From positions 34,749 to 98,748 of the forward strand of contig JAFRAH010000011.1 in the NCBI GenBank assembly GCA_017405525.1: a stretch of 64,000 bases of DNA, in the 5' to 3' direction. This stretch comes from Synergistaceae bacterium (GTDB lineage Bacteria; Synergistota; Synergistia; Synergistales; Aminobacteriaceae). Positions 45,367 to 53,891 of this stretch are shown here, piece by piece (within the stretch, counting starts at the first letter, position 1; the number at the start of each line of letters is the position of its first letter). Under the pieces are notes generated by a model that had not been told where the DNA came from, ran no database searches, and saw only the letters and a program-made list of their open reading frames with translations. A program made the translations under genes and the position numbers.

Positions 45367-46475
45367 TCAGTGCTTCACTATTGATTGCCCATAATGGCAT
45401 AAATTCATGCTGGCGTTCTTGTCCCGGTCTATCACAGTCCCGCAATGTTCACAGCAATATATTCTGTCTGACAGCTTCAGTCCGTCCTTCTTGTGTCCGC
45501 AGACTGAACATATCTTGCTTGACGCATAAAATCTGTCGGCTGTAATAAACCTTATGCCGTGCCAGTCGCATTTATACCGCATTATCCTGATGAACTCCGC
45601 GAATTTCTGCTCCTGTATGGCCTTTGCCAGATGCTTGTTCCTCATCATTCCCGTTACATTCAAATCTTCCATGACAATGAAACTTGGCTCTCGCTTCACT
45701 ATCTCGGTCGTAATCTGCTGAATATAGTTCGTCATGATGTCCGTCAGCCGGTGCGTTACTCGTAAAAGCTGCTTCTCACTTTTCACAATGTTGCGTGTCT
45801 TCTGGTAACTTTCTCCTTTCTTGTTCTTCTCGTACTTCCGTGAGATTTTGCGCTGCAACCTGCGTTGTTTCTTCTTCAGCCGTCTCACTCGGCTCGTCTT
45901 GTTGATGTTCTTGTAGATATGGCAGGAACTGCATATCGCCAAGTCCTTCACGCCTAAATCAATACCTATGCCATCATTCCCGCTTGCTATAGGCATGGGG
46001 TCTGGCAACTCAATTCCTACGGTCAGAAACCAGTTCAGCCCGTCAAACGATACATGTGGATTGGAATACTTTACGTTCACGGGGATACGCTCATGTTCTG
46101 CCAGCCTGAACCAATTTGCACTCTGTCTGGTCTTCTTCTTGCTCCGCTACGCTTCCGGCTCTTGTATCTTGGATGCCCGGCTAATCCGCTAAAGAATTTG
46201 TGATACGCTGCTACTGCATCCTTGACGGCCTGCTTGCACACGTTATTGCTGATTGTGTAAAGCCACCTGTTAGCCTCCTCCTGCTTGAACTCGGTAAAAC
46301 GTCTGCGAAGGTCATAATCGCCGATAAATCCCCCGCCCGAGTCATAGCTCTTCTTCTCTTGCTCTAAAGCCCAGTTATACGTAAATCTTGCTGTCCCGGC
46401 GAATTGGAATAACCGTGTCCGTTGCTTGTCATTCGGGATTAACATCACCCGCAATGTCTTTAACACTTCCCCCAC
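45367..46475 (-). pseudogene. tnpB: RNA-guided endonuclease TnpB, frameshifted
   Basis: Two frames make up one TnpB. The N-terminal part (46475 to 46077) has FTYNWALEQ and HPRYKSRKRS. The C-terminal part (from 46080) has the RuvC Asp in GIGIDLGVKDLA, the Glu in VMEDLNVTG, a four-Cys zinc finger (CSVCGHK, CCEHCG) and the last Asp in DRDKNASMN. Just upstream of the shared overlap the second frame is open and reads ANWFRLAEHERIPVNV, which fits TnpB, so the frame change lies near 46145-46160. An extra GGAGC within GTAGCGGAGCAAG (5 bases) explains it. The protein should be inactive unless a -1 frameshift occurs. Confidence 0.85.
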
Positions 46476-46632
46476 CTCCTTTTTGCTGAATTAATTATAA
46501 AGCTGTGAGGAAACTTGTTAAATTCATAAGCTGCTTACAATATCTTATAAGTTTTTGCTAACTGTTACTAAGCCTCCCGTTTTGATGCGCGAAAGTGTAG
46601 CACATGCCGCAAAAATTTCTTTGGCCTCTGTG

Positions 46633-47061
46633 TCAGGAAACAACGAACGAGGCAGGATATATGTATACCGTGTTGTTTTCCTCGAAGACATCACCGCAAC
46701 CGTCAAGAGCAGCAACAAGGCTCATCTTCCGTCTCTCGAAGTCATCGCGGCAAAATTCATCAGCATGTACCTCACTGCCTGATACTTCATCACGCTCAAG
46801 TCCCGGCGAAATTTCAGGGAAGTACTCGAATATGCAGGCCGGTTTACGTTCCTCGTAGTCGTATGCACCGTAAACATAGCCTATCTTGAGCCTCTCCCTC
46901 ACTGCCCCAACGTGAAAGCGCATGTTCCCCAGCACTGTACCCTCCTCAAGGGCTGACTTGTCCGCGGGCGACTCAGGGTCATAGCCGCATTCGGGGCAAA
47001 TTCCTTCATCGCCTATCTCTGAAAGACACCTTGAACAGTAGAAATGTTCGCCGATATTCAT
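46633..47061 (-). pseudogene. Truncated paralogue of the zinc-ribbon Ser/Thr kinase
   Basis: The 142-residue frame starts MNIGEHFYCSRCLSEIGDEG and has a second CPECGYDPES, matching the N terminus of the large kinase at 47683. It follows the kinase through LEEGTVLGNMRFHVGAV and FEENNTVYI, but the Gly-rich loop is lost (GAVRERLKIGYVYGAYD), the conserved Lys region is changed and the frame ends before the catalytic lobe. It is a degenerate N-lobe, possibly a decayed gene, or a small regulator that kept the zinc ribbon. The tnpB element begins about 70 bases beyond its end. A start at 47061 is supported by AAGGAGAGG. Confidence 0.65.
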
Positions 47062-47191
47062 TGCTTTTTCCCTCTCCTTGTCCGTGAATGTGAGCATACT
47101 TTACTTTATGGCCTCAATATATTTCATGACTTGGAGGCAAGATATTTCCCCTTCATGACGCTAAAATATGCTCAAGGAGTGATGGCTTAAG

Positions 47192-47686
47192 ATGAACCAG
47201 ATCGAGATGCTTCCGGGAGAAACAGCAACTCATTTTGCGGCGAGGGTCATGGCAATGCTCAAGGACGAAGACCCCGAAAAAGTCATACAAAAGGTTATGG
47301 AGATGATGAGGAGCAACGGCCTTCAGTTCCCGACAATTTCGGTTGTCCTGAATGACCTTATGGAGGAACGGAAAAAATCTGTTGAGGTTGTCGCGGGGTT
47401 TGCAGGGATTGAGCCCAGCACTCTCTACAGGATAAAGAACAGGCAGAGAAACGCCACAAGGAATAATATCCTCCGTATAGCCATGGCACTTGAGCTTTCA
47501 TTTGAGGAGACGCAAATTCTCCTGAAGAGTGGGAATTGTGCCCAGCTCAGCGCGTCAAGAAAGAGAGACCTATTCATCATGCAGGCAATCGTGAACAAGA
47601 ACTACGACATCACCGCATTGAACAAGACCTTAGACAGCCAGAAATCAGACGGAAAGAAGATGCCCAACCTCAACGGAAGGGGCTAG
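47192..47686 (+). CDS. HTH (XRE-like) regulator
   Basis: The 164-residue protein has a central helix-turn-helix: VVAGFAGIEPSTLYRIKNRQ followed by NILRIAMALELSFEETQILL, the pattern of Cro/C1-type DNA-binding proteins found near gut-bacterial kinases. The N-terminal 60 residues are helical and charged, the tail is basic. It is divergent from the truncated kinase and convergent with the large kinase (four-base overlap of stops). A role in controlling these kinases is inference. Confidence 0.75.
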   Translation: MNQIEMLPGETATHFAARVMAMLKDEDPEKVIQKVMEMMRSNGLQFPTISVVLNDLMEERKKSVEVVAGFAGIEPSTLYRIKNRQRNATRNNILRIAMALELSFEETQILLKSGNCAQLSASRKRDLFIMQAIVNKNYDITALNKTLDSQKSDGKKMPNLNGRG

Positions 47687-50600
47687 CGAATTTCCTCGAA
47701 CTTCAGGCCGTGCTTGATGGCGTAATTATGGGCTGTTGAGTTTTTCCGGGCATGTAACGTTACGCCGGGGCAGTCAGTGAAGAGCTGAGGTGTCCCGTCA
47801 TCCTCAATGCAGGAAAATTCCGGCGGCTCATTGAAGCCCTTGCAGTCCCCGTGCTCTATGTTCCTGCTCAGAACTCCATAGTAGTCGAGCTCCACAGTGT
47901 CAGAATATATCCACACGTCCCGGAGATTCCTGCAGCCCTTGAAGGTTGAGCGGCTGACCTGAAGCATTGTTGGCGGTATTATGACGGTCTCCAGAGAATC
48001 ACATTCCGCGAAGGTCCCCCAAAGTATCCTAGTCCCGCTGAGTATTTCGGCCTCTTTCAGGTCATGACATCCGTAGAACGCTGTAAGGCACTTCACCACG
48101 TTCCCCGGTATCACTATGGATTTCAGTCCTGTCCACGAGAAAACATCAGCCTCAAGGACAACGAGCGATGAAGGTATGTTCGCCTCCCTGAGATTACTGC
48201 ACCTCTGGAACGCACCAATGCCCAGCTGCCTCACCGTTGAAGGTATGTTCACGACTTCAAGCCCTGTGCAACCGTAGAACGCCGCCCCGTCAATTATCTC
48301 CAAGCCTTCCTTCAGGGCTGTATGTTTCAGGTTCAAGCACTCGGCGAAAGCATACATCTCTATGTTCCTCAGTGAGGCCGGGAAATCCGCGCTCTCTATG
48401 TACTGGTTGGCGTTGAAGCTGGCCGCACCAACAGTGCCGAGACGTTCGGGCATAGTTACGTTCCGGCTCTTGAGGTGTACTGCGCTGGCTGTCTTGACGG
48501 CGGCAACGTCCATCGAGTACGACGGGAGGAAAATTTCAGCCTTACCCGGAATCCCCGGAAGAACAATCAGCTCACCTTCAGGAGTAATCATTATGCCGTC
48601 CTCATTCCCGGCCATGTCGTAGAACCTGAAACCGAACCTGTCGCAGAGAGCCTCCGCATTCGTTCCCTTCCAGCCTGTTACTGTGAGATACGATGGGCAA
48701 CCGTCAAACGCTGAGGCCGAAAGATGCTCAACCGATGGTGGAATGTACACAGTCCTCAGTGATGAGCACTCCATGAATGCGCCGCTCCCTATCCTCACCA
48801 GTCCATCAGGCAGCCTCAGTGATGACAGGCTCATGCACTGGTGGAAGGCCATTGCCCGGATCTCTCTCACTCCTGCGGGTATCTCGACCGCCTCAATGAA
48901 TGCATCCTCGTCAAAGCAGCCTTCAGGTATCACGGTTATGTTTCGCGGGAGCTTTACTTTCCTGAGCTGTGAGCAGACAGAGAACGCACCATATCCTAGA
49001 GTTTTGACGGTGTCGGGAATTTCCACGCCCTCAATGAACGTTGAGGCAAATGACATTCTCCCTATAGCCTCCAGACCGTCAGGGAGCTCTATACTTTCCA
49101 GCCTAACGCCACAGAACGCGAAATCACCTACCGACTTAAGCCCCGAAGGAAGAACTACCCTTTTCACGTTAGGGGGGAAGACCGGCAGATCACTCCCTGA
49201 AGAAATCGCTGTAACTGGTTTTCCGTCAATATAGTCCGGGATTCTCGCACTGTCCTGTTCGGTCTCGTAGCTGGTTACGGTTATTCCTGTCTCGTTCTCT
49301 GAGGTCTCTATGTGCGCGTAATTCAGGCCGAGCTCTCTTGCAGTCCCAGAGAATGCCCCGCCGGAACTTCCGAGAATTACGAGCCTACTCCCTGCCCCGG
49401 CGAATGCGTCAGGCTCTGCGTCTTTGAGTGTATCGGGAACGTTCAACGCCTGAATTTCCCCGCCGCCAAGAAATGCACCGGTGCTTATCCCTGTTACCGG
49501 GATACCCATTAACGCGGAAGGTATCGTGATGTTCTTCATGCCATCGCTGAATCCCCTGACGTGAAGGCCGTCATTGCTGAGGGAGTACCTTATTCCGCCC
49601 CCAAGAAAGAAACCGTATGACAGGTTCACGGCGGCAAGTATGCTAACTGACGCTGCAAGTGATGCGGCTGAAACCACACGGAGCATGAATTTACGGCGGC
49701 GTTTGACCTCTTCAGGCATCGGTAGGTTGTACATTACTGACCTGAATACCTCCATGCTCTTTATTCTTTTCCCGACGCTCCAAGAAAGACCCTGCATTAT
49801 TGCCCGCTCCTGGTACTTCCTGAGACGTATTCCCCTTGATGATGGCGTGAGGACCGAGCCATTTTCAGCGATTGAGTCCGAAGGTGCTTCCCCGCATATG
49901 AGGCTGTATATCGTCGCGCTGAGCTCGTATACGTCCGTCCATGCTCCTTGTTGTGCCTCAGCTCCTCCGTACTGTTCAGGGGCGGCATATTTCCTGTTGT
50001 AGATGCCCGTCCTGTCCATCCCCTGCAACCTGCGTTCTTCTAGGGAGGCCGCGCCAAAATCTATGAGTGTGATGCTGCCGTCATCCTCTACCATGATATT
50101 GTTCGGGCTAATGTCCCTGTGTATTACTCCCTGTGAGTGGACGAGGCCCAGAGCGTCAACAATCCCCCTCATCATGGCGATAACTTCCTGCGGCGGAATA
50201 TTGTTGTCCTTTACGTACCTTCCCAGAGTAACGCCGTGAATGTACTTCATGACGATGTAGGCAGTGTTGTTCCCCTCGAAGTAATCGATAACTGGAACTA
50301 CATTATTGATGTACCGGAGTGCCGCTAATGTCCGTGCCTCCCGTATGAACCTCATTAGACCCAGCATGTACAACGCCTCACTCCCCGGTGAGGTTATGAT
50401 GCTGTCGTCATGCTTTGTGTCGCGCCCGCAAATTCCGGCGGGGTAATACTCCTTAACGGCGGCTGGCTGGTCAAGAACGAGATCCCAAGCAGCATAGGTT
50501 ATCCCGAACCCTCCCGCTCCTATGACTGCCCCGACCTGATACCTCAAGTTGTTGAGCAGTGTACCTTCTTCGAGCATCTTGGGGTCAGTTCTCCCTTCAG

Positions 50601-50688
50601 ACTCATAGCCGCAATAAGGGCATGGCAATTCCTCATCCTCAACCTCACGGAGGCATCTGGAACAGTAAAACCTCTCGCCTATATTCAT
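47683..50688 (-). CDS. Zinc-ribbon Ser/Thr protein kinase with BspA-type leucine-rich repeats
   Basis: This 1001-residue protein has four parts. Residues 9-26 are a zinc ribbon (CSRC and CPYCG). Residues about 42-320 are a Hanks-type kinase: GAGGFGITY loop, Lys79 in AAVKEYYP, HRDISPNNIMV with Asp192, and IDFGAAS with Asp210. Residues about 334-361 are one membrane helix after basic RRRKF. The rest (about 365-1001) is an array of BspA/LRR_5-type repeats such as LESIELPDGLEAIGRMSFAS and LRTVYIPPSVEHLSASAFDG. The topology should be kinase inside, repeats outside, as in a receptor kinase. The start at 50688 has GGAG upstream. Ligand and substrates are unknown. Confidence 0.88.
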   Translation of the reverse strand: MNIGERFYCSRCLREVEDEELPCPYCGYESEGRTDPKMLEEGTLLNNLRYQVGAVIGAGGFGITYAAWDLVLDQPAAVKEYYPAGICGRDTKHDDSIITSPGSEALYMLGLMRFIREARTLAALRYINNVVPVIDYFEGNNTAYIVMKYIHGVTLGRYVKDNNIPPQEVIAMMRGIVDALGLVHSQGVIHRDISPNNIMVEDDGSITLIDFGAASLEERRLQGMDRTGIYNRKYAAPEQYGGAEAQQGAWTDVYELSATIYSLICGEAPSDSIAENGSVLTPSSRGIRLRKYQERAIMQGLSWSVGKRIKSMEVFRSVMYNLPMPEEVKRRRKFMLRVVSAASLAASVSILAAVNLSYGFFLGGGIRYSLSNDGLHVRGFSDGMKNITIPSALMGIPVTGISTGAFLGGGEIQALNVPDTLKDAEPDAFAGAGSRLVILGSSGGAFSGTARELGLNYAHIETSENETGITVTSYETEQDSARIPDYIDGKPVTAISSGSDLPVFPPNVKRVVLPSGLKSVGDFAFCGVRLESIELPDGLEAIGRMSFASTFIEGVEIPDTVKTLGYGAFSVCSQLRKVKLPRNITVIPEGCFDEDAFIEAVEIPAGVREIRAMAFHQCMSLSSLRLPDGLVRIGSGAFMECSSLRTVYIPPSVEHLSASAFDGCPSYLTVTGWKGTNAEALCDRFGFRFYDMAGNEDGIMITPEGELIVLPGIPGKAEIFLPSYSMDVAAVKTASAVHLKSRNVTMPERLGTVGAASFNANQYIESADFPASLRNIEMYAFAECLNLKHTALKEGLEIIDGAAFYGCTGLEVVNIPSTVRQLGIGAFQRCSNLREANIPSSLVVLEADVFSWTGLKSIVIPGNVVKCLTAFYGCHDLKEAEILSGTRILWGTFAECDSLETVIIPPTMLQVSRSTFKGCRNLRDVWIYSDTVELDYYGVLSRNIEHGDCKGFNEPPEFSCIEDDGTPQLFTDCPGVTLHARKNSTAHNYAIKHGLKFEEIR

Positions 50689-50763
50689 TTGGGAACGCTC
50701 CATTTGAGAAATTTGGATTTTGTATTATTATAGGGCATCCCAAAACAAAGGAATGAACGTTGC

Positions 50764-51189
50764 ATGAAGACATACGACCTTGAACGTTTCGTTAAAGCAC
50801 AGAGATATGATTACCCTGTGGCACTGTCTGAAATGATTGCCGGGCACAAAAAAACTCATTGGATCTGGTACATATTCCCGCAACTTAAGGAGCTTGGCCG
50901 TAGCAGCAGGGCAAAAGATTACGGGATTGAAGACATTGACGAGGCAAGGCAGTACCTGAACCACCCGATACTTGGTGCAAGGCTGAAGGAGATTACCGGG
51001 GAAATCCTGAAGCATGAGGGAATTAGTGTTGATTGGCTCATGGGAAGCGGTATTGATGTCATGAAGCTGAGATCAAGCATGACGTTGTTCGCGTATATCT
51101 CCGAGGAAGGCTCAGTGTTCCACAAGGCAATAGACAAGTATTTTGGCGGCAAAATGGACGAGGAGACAATATCACTCCTCAAGAAATGA
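50764..51189 (+). CDS. DUF1810 family protein
   Basis: This 141-residue protein has DLERFVKAQRYDYPVALSEM, GHKKTHWIWYIFPQLKELG and LGARLKEITGEIL, typical of DUF1810. The function of the family is not established. It is divergent from the kinase gene; the gap of about 75 bases would hold both promoters. A NADAR gene lies 5.6 kb away. Confidence 0.85.
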   Translation: MKTYDLERFVKAQRYDYPVALSEMIAGHKKTHWIWYIFPQLKELGRSSRAKDYGIEDIDEARQYLNHPILGARLKEITGEILKHEGISVDWLMGSGIDVMKLRSSMTLFAYISEEGSVFHKAIDKYFGGKMDEETISLLKK

Positions 51190-51198
51190 CAGCCCAAC

Positions 51199-51230
51199 AA
51201 AAAGGGGAGTCCCCGTCTTGGAGACCCCCT
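51199..51230 (-). terminator. Terminator after the cold-shock gene
   Basis: On the minus strand GGGGGTC pairs with GACTCCCC, with one bulged base, and is followed by TTTTTG. It faces the end of the DUF1810 gene. Confidence 0.65.
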
Positions 51231-51291
51231 GTCTTTGACTGTATGAATCTGCTGCTTGTAGTTTTCGCGGTTGTTGCAGGAGACTTCCGAG

Positions 51292-51492
51292 CTACTGCTT
51301 TACGACGTTGGCAGCCTGCGGGCCCTTCTCGCCGTTGACGATGTCGAACGTTACCTTCTGGCCTTCGTTGAGGGTCTTGAAGCCTTCGCCCTGGATTGCG
51401 CTGAAGTGAACGAATACGTCCTTTCCGTCGTCTACGGTGATGAATCCGTACCCTTTGCTTTCGTTGAACCACTTTACGGTACCCTGTGCCAT
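51292..51492 (-). CDS. Cold-shock protein (CspA family)
   Basis: This 66-residue OB-fold RNA chaperone has the RNP1 motif KGYGFITV and RNP2 motif VFVHFSAI, with [10 protein letters not shown] at the start. A strong AGGAGG precedes the ATG. The leader is about 30-40 bases, too short for the long cold-sensing leader of E. coli cspA. It is a single-gene unit. Confidence 0.97.
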   Translation of the reverse strand: MAQGTVKWFNESKGYGFITVDDGKDVFVHFSAIQGEGFKTLNEGQKVTFDIVNGEKGPQAANVVKQ

Positions 51493-51519
51493 GAAAAAAA
51501 AGCCTCCTGATAGATATAA

Positions 51520-51547
51520 AAAGTATTTCCCGCCCCGAACGTGTCAA
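51520..51547 (-). promoter_or_regulatory. Promoter of the cold-shock gene
   Basis: On the minus strand TTGACA (51542-51547) and TACTTT (51520-51525) are 16 bases apart. Another TTGACA lies farther upstream near 51590, without an equally good -10. Confidence 0.5.
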
Positions 51548-51630
51548 GGGCAATTGATGGTATAAGGTTACATGCAAACTTAATGAATGTCAAGTGAAGA
51601 AAAATTCTAACGGCTTGAACTTTTTTCGGG

Positions 51631-51636
51631 TATAAT
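51631..51636 (+). promoter_or_regulatory. -10 element of the thiamine operon
   Basis: TATAAT lies about 25 bases before the riboswitch. The -35 region is not clear. Confidence 0.45.
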
Positions 51637-51654
51637 ACACTCATTCACACATAA

Positions 51655-51752
51655 AATTTATGGGAGCTTGTCTGACAGGCTGAGAGGGAACGCAAAATCA
51701 TGTTCCGACCATCATAACCTGATCCGGGTAATTCCGGCGTAGGGAACTTCAC
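51655..51752 (+). promoter_or_regulatory. TPP riboswitch (THI element)
   Basis: The RNA shows the core of the thiamine pyrophosphate aptamer: GGGAGC, a GCTTGTC/GACAGGC hairpin, CTGAGAGGG, then ACCTGATCCGGGTAATTCCGGCGTAGGGAA (given here by its key CTGAT and GCGTAGGGAA). It precedes the whole thi operon. ACAAGCCCCC (51767-51776) just beyond it can pair with GGGAGCTTGT (51662-51671) and so compete with the aptamer. No T-run terminator is seen, so control is more likely at translation of thiM, whose AAAGGAG lies at 51780-51787. Confidence 0.95.
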
Positions 51753-51795
51753 AGGACTATTCACGCACAAGCCCCCGCACAAAGGAGAATGCCAC

Positions 51796-52617
51796 ATGCT
51801 AGGCTCATATCTCGACAATGTGAGGGAGAAATCCCCCCTCGTCCACAACATCACGAACTACGTTACGGTCAACGACGTGGCCAACGCGATACTAGCCGCC
51901 GGAGCAAGCCCGGTAATGGCCGATGACCCGCAGGACGCAGAAGAGATCACCCGGATCTGCAGCGCGCTCAACATCAACATAGGGACGCTGAACACCCGGA
52001 CGATTGACGCAATGTTCCGTGCCGGGCGAAAAGCTCAGGAGCTTGGGCACTCGTTATTGCTTGACCCTGTGGGGGCTGGTGCAAGCTCAGTCAGGACTAA
52101 CACAGCGTTGAAGCTCATGAAGGAGCTCAGGTTTGACGTTATCCGCGGGAATGCCTCAGAGATTAAGACACTGGTGCTTGGAGCAGGGACAACACACGGG
52201 GTTGATGCCGACAAAGCCGACAGCGTGAGTGATGACAACCTTGCGTTCATGGCCGGGTTCGTGAAGGACTTTTCGCGCTCAACCGGGGCAGTGATAGCAC
52301 TCACGGGAGCGGTTGACCTTGTGGCTGACAGTGAGAGATGCTGCGTCATACGCAACGGACGGCCTGAGATGGGCAGGATCACAGGGACGGGCTGCATGTT
52401 GTCGGGGGTAATGGCCGCGTTCATTGCCGCAAACCCGGAGAATGTCCTTGAGGCGTGCGCGTCTTCAGTCTCTATGATGGGGCTTGCCGGGGAGATAGCT
52501 CACTCACACCTTCAGGAGCATGAAGGGAACTCAACCTACAGGAACAGAATTATTGATGCAATCTACAACATGACCGGCGGAATCTTGGAGGGAGGCGCAA
52601 GGTATGAAGTTCTCTAG
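51796..52617 (+). CDS. thiM: Hydroxyethylthiazole kinase
   Basis: ThiM phosphorylates salvaged hydroxyethylthiazole. The 273-residue protein has PLVHNITNYVTVNDVANAIL, LLLDPVGAGAS and the active-site TGTGCMLSG. The AAAGGAG site lies just after the riboswitch. It overlaps thiE by 14 bases and begins the operon. Confidence 0.96.
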   Translation: MLGSYLDNVREKSPLVHNITNYVTVNDVANAILAAGASPVMADDPQDAEEITRICSALNINIGTLNTRTIDAMFRAGRKAQELGHSLLLDPVGAGASSVRTNTALKLMKELRFDVIRGNASEIKTLVLGAGTTHGVDADKADSVSDDNLAFMAGFVKDFSRSTGAVIALTGAVDLVADSERCCVIRNGRPEMGRITGTGCMLSGVMAAFIAANPENVLEACASSVSMMGLAGEIAHSHLQEHEGNSTYRNRIIDAIYNMTGGILEGGARYEVL

Positions 52618-53257
52618 GGAAAATCTCAGGCTCTACGCAGTAACAGGACGTGAATACCTCAAGGGGGGTAAAAGTTTAGGCGAGGCAGTCAGGGAGGCGA
52701 TTACCGGCGGAGCGACAATGATCCAGCTCCGGGAAAAATCACTCGGCTATGAGGCGTTCAAGTATCAGGCACTCGAAATCCAGGCACTCTGCAGAGCGGC
52801 AAATATCCCCTTCATCGTGAATGATGACGTGAATTTAGCGCGTGAGGTCAATGCTGATGGTGTCCACGTAGGGCAGGGCGACATGGAGGCGTTGAACGCA
52901 AGGAGGCTCATAGGTCCGGGCAAGATACTCGGCGTTAGTGCCGGCAATCCTGACGAGGCCATGAAGGCAGAACGTGATGGTGCTGACTACTTGGGAGCGG
53001 GGGCAGTCTTCCGCACGGGCTCAAAGTCTGACGCTGTAGACATGACACACGAAACGCTAAAGGAGATATGCCATTCGGTGAAGATTCCTGTTGTGGCTAT
53101 CGGCGGCATCACTGCGGGTAATATTCAGATGCTTGAGGGCTCAGGGATTGAGGGAGTCGCGGTAATCAGTGCGATATTTGCGGCTGATGACATCGTGAAG
53201 GCTTCCCATGAACTCCGGGAGCTCTCAGGAAAATATTTTTCTGGCGGCCATGATTAG
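52604..53257 (+). CDS. thiE: Thiamine-phosphate synthase
   Basis: ThiE joins HMP-pyrophosphate with thiazole phosphate to give thiamine monophosphate. The 217-residue TIM-barrel protein has GGATMIQLREKSLGY, PFIVNDDVNLAREV, DGVHVGQGDM and VVAIGGITAGNI. Length is normal. It overlaps the HAD gene by eight bases. Confidence 0.96.
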   Translation: MKFSRENLRLYAVTGREYLKGGKSLGEAVREAITGGATMIQLREKSLGYEAFKYQALEIQALCRAANIPFIVNDDVNLAREVNADGVHVGQGDMEALNARRLIGPGKILGVSAGNPDEAMKAERDGADYLGAGAVFRTGSKSDAVDMTHETLKEICHSVKIPVVAIGGITAGNIQMLEGSGIEGVAVISAIFAADDIVKASHELRELSGKYFSGGHD

Positions 53258-53891
53258 GGGGGCAATCTTTGACGCTGACGGTACATTGCTCGACTCTATG
53301 CACATCTGGCACGAACTCGGTGAACGTTACCTGAAGAGCAGAGGCATTACCCCGGAGGAAGGACTTTCACGCAGGCTATACCCCTTGAGCCTTGAAGAGG
53401 GCTGTGAGTACCTTCGGGAGCACTACAGGCTTTCGTCATCACTGAAGGAGATTGAGCGGGGAATTTTGCGCATCATTGAGGGCTTCTACCGCGATGAGGT
53501 GAGGATAAAGCCGGGAGTTAGGGAGTTCTTGGAGGGCTTGAGGCAAAAGAATATCCCGATGGTTATTGCCACTTCAGGAGACAGGGAACTTCTAGCGGCG
53601 GCACTCACGAGGAACGGAATAGCTGAGTACTTCGGAGCTGTATTCACTTGCGGGGAACTCAACACAACCAAGCACGAGGCAAAAATCTTCATGGCCTGCG
53701 CTGAGTTCATGGGGCTTGAGCCCGGCAATGTAGCTGTGTTCGAGGATGCACTGTTTGCGATTGAGACGGCAAAAGAGGCAGGGTTCATTACGTTCGGCGT
53801 TGAGGACGCTTCGGCAATACATGACAGGGAACGCATAAAGGCACTATCAGACTACTACATAGAGAGTTTCAGGGGAGGAATACAGGAATGA
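53250..53891 (+). CDS. HAD phosphatase, probable thiamine-monophosphate phosphatase
   Basis: This 213-residue HAD hydrolase has the nucleophile Asp in IFDADGTLLDSM, the Thr/Ser of VIATSGD, a Lys and the acidic pair in AVFEDALFAIE. A helical cap lies between. It is inside the thiamine operon, between thiE (which makes TMP) and thiN (which needs free thiamine). TMP therefore has to be dephosphorylated, and this is the only phosphatase in the operon. The start at 53250 overlaps the thiE stop. The TMP role is inference from context. Confidence 0.85.
   Translation: MIRGAIFDADGTLLDSMHIWHELGERYLKSRGITPEEGLSRRLYPLSLEEGCEYLREHYRLSSSLKEIERGILRIIEGFYRDEVRIKPGVREFLEGLRQKNIPMVIATSGDRELLAAALTRNGIAEYFGAVFTCGELNTTKHEAKIFMACAEFMGLEPGNVAVFEDALFAIETAKEAGFITFGVEDASAIHDRERIKALSDYYIESFRGGIQE

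Larger units (their letters stand above)
45184..46560 (-). mobile_element. IS200/IS605-type element with tnpB only
   Basis: The segment contains a frameshifted tnpB and no tnpA, so it would be a non-autonomous relic. The end near NADAR has a 10-bp subterminal palindrome (45191-45200 with 45216-45225). The other end has a small palindrome (ATAAG 46526-46530, CTTAT 46544-46548). CTTATAA occurs at both edges (45185-45191 and 46544-46550). Exact boundaries are not certain. Confidence 0.65.

Noticed and set aside
46555..46858. Plus-strand frames beside the tnpB element
   Set aside because: They are antisense to the truncated kinase frame, which has real homology to the neighbouring kinase.
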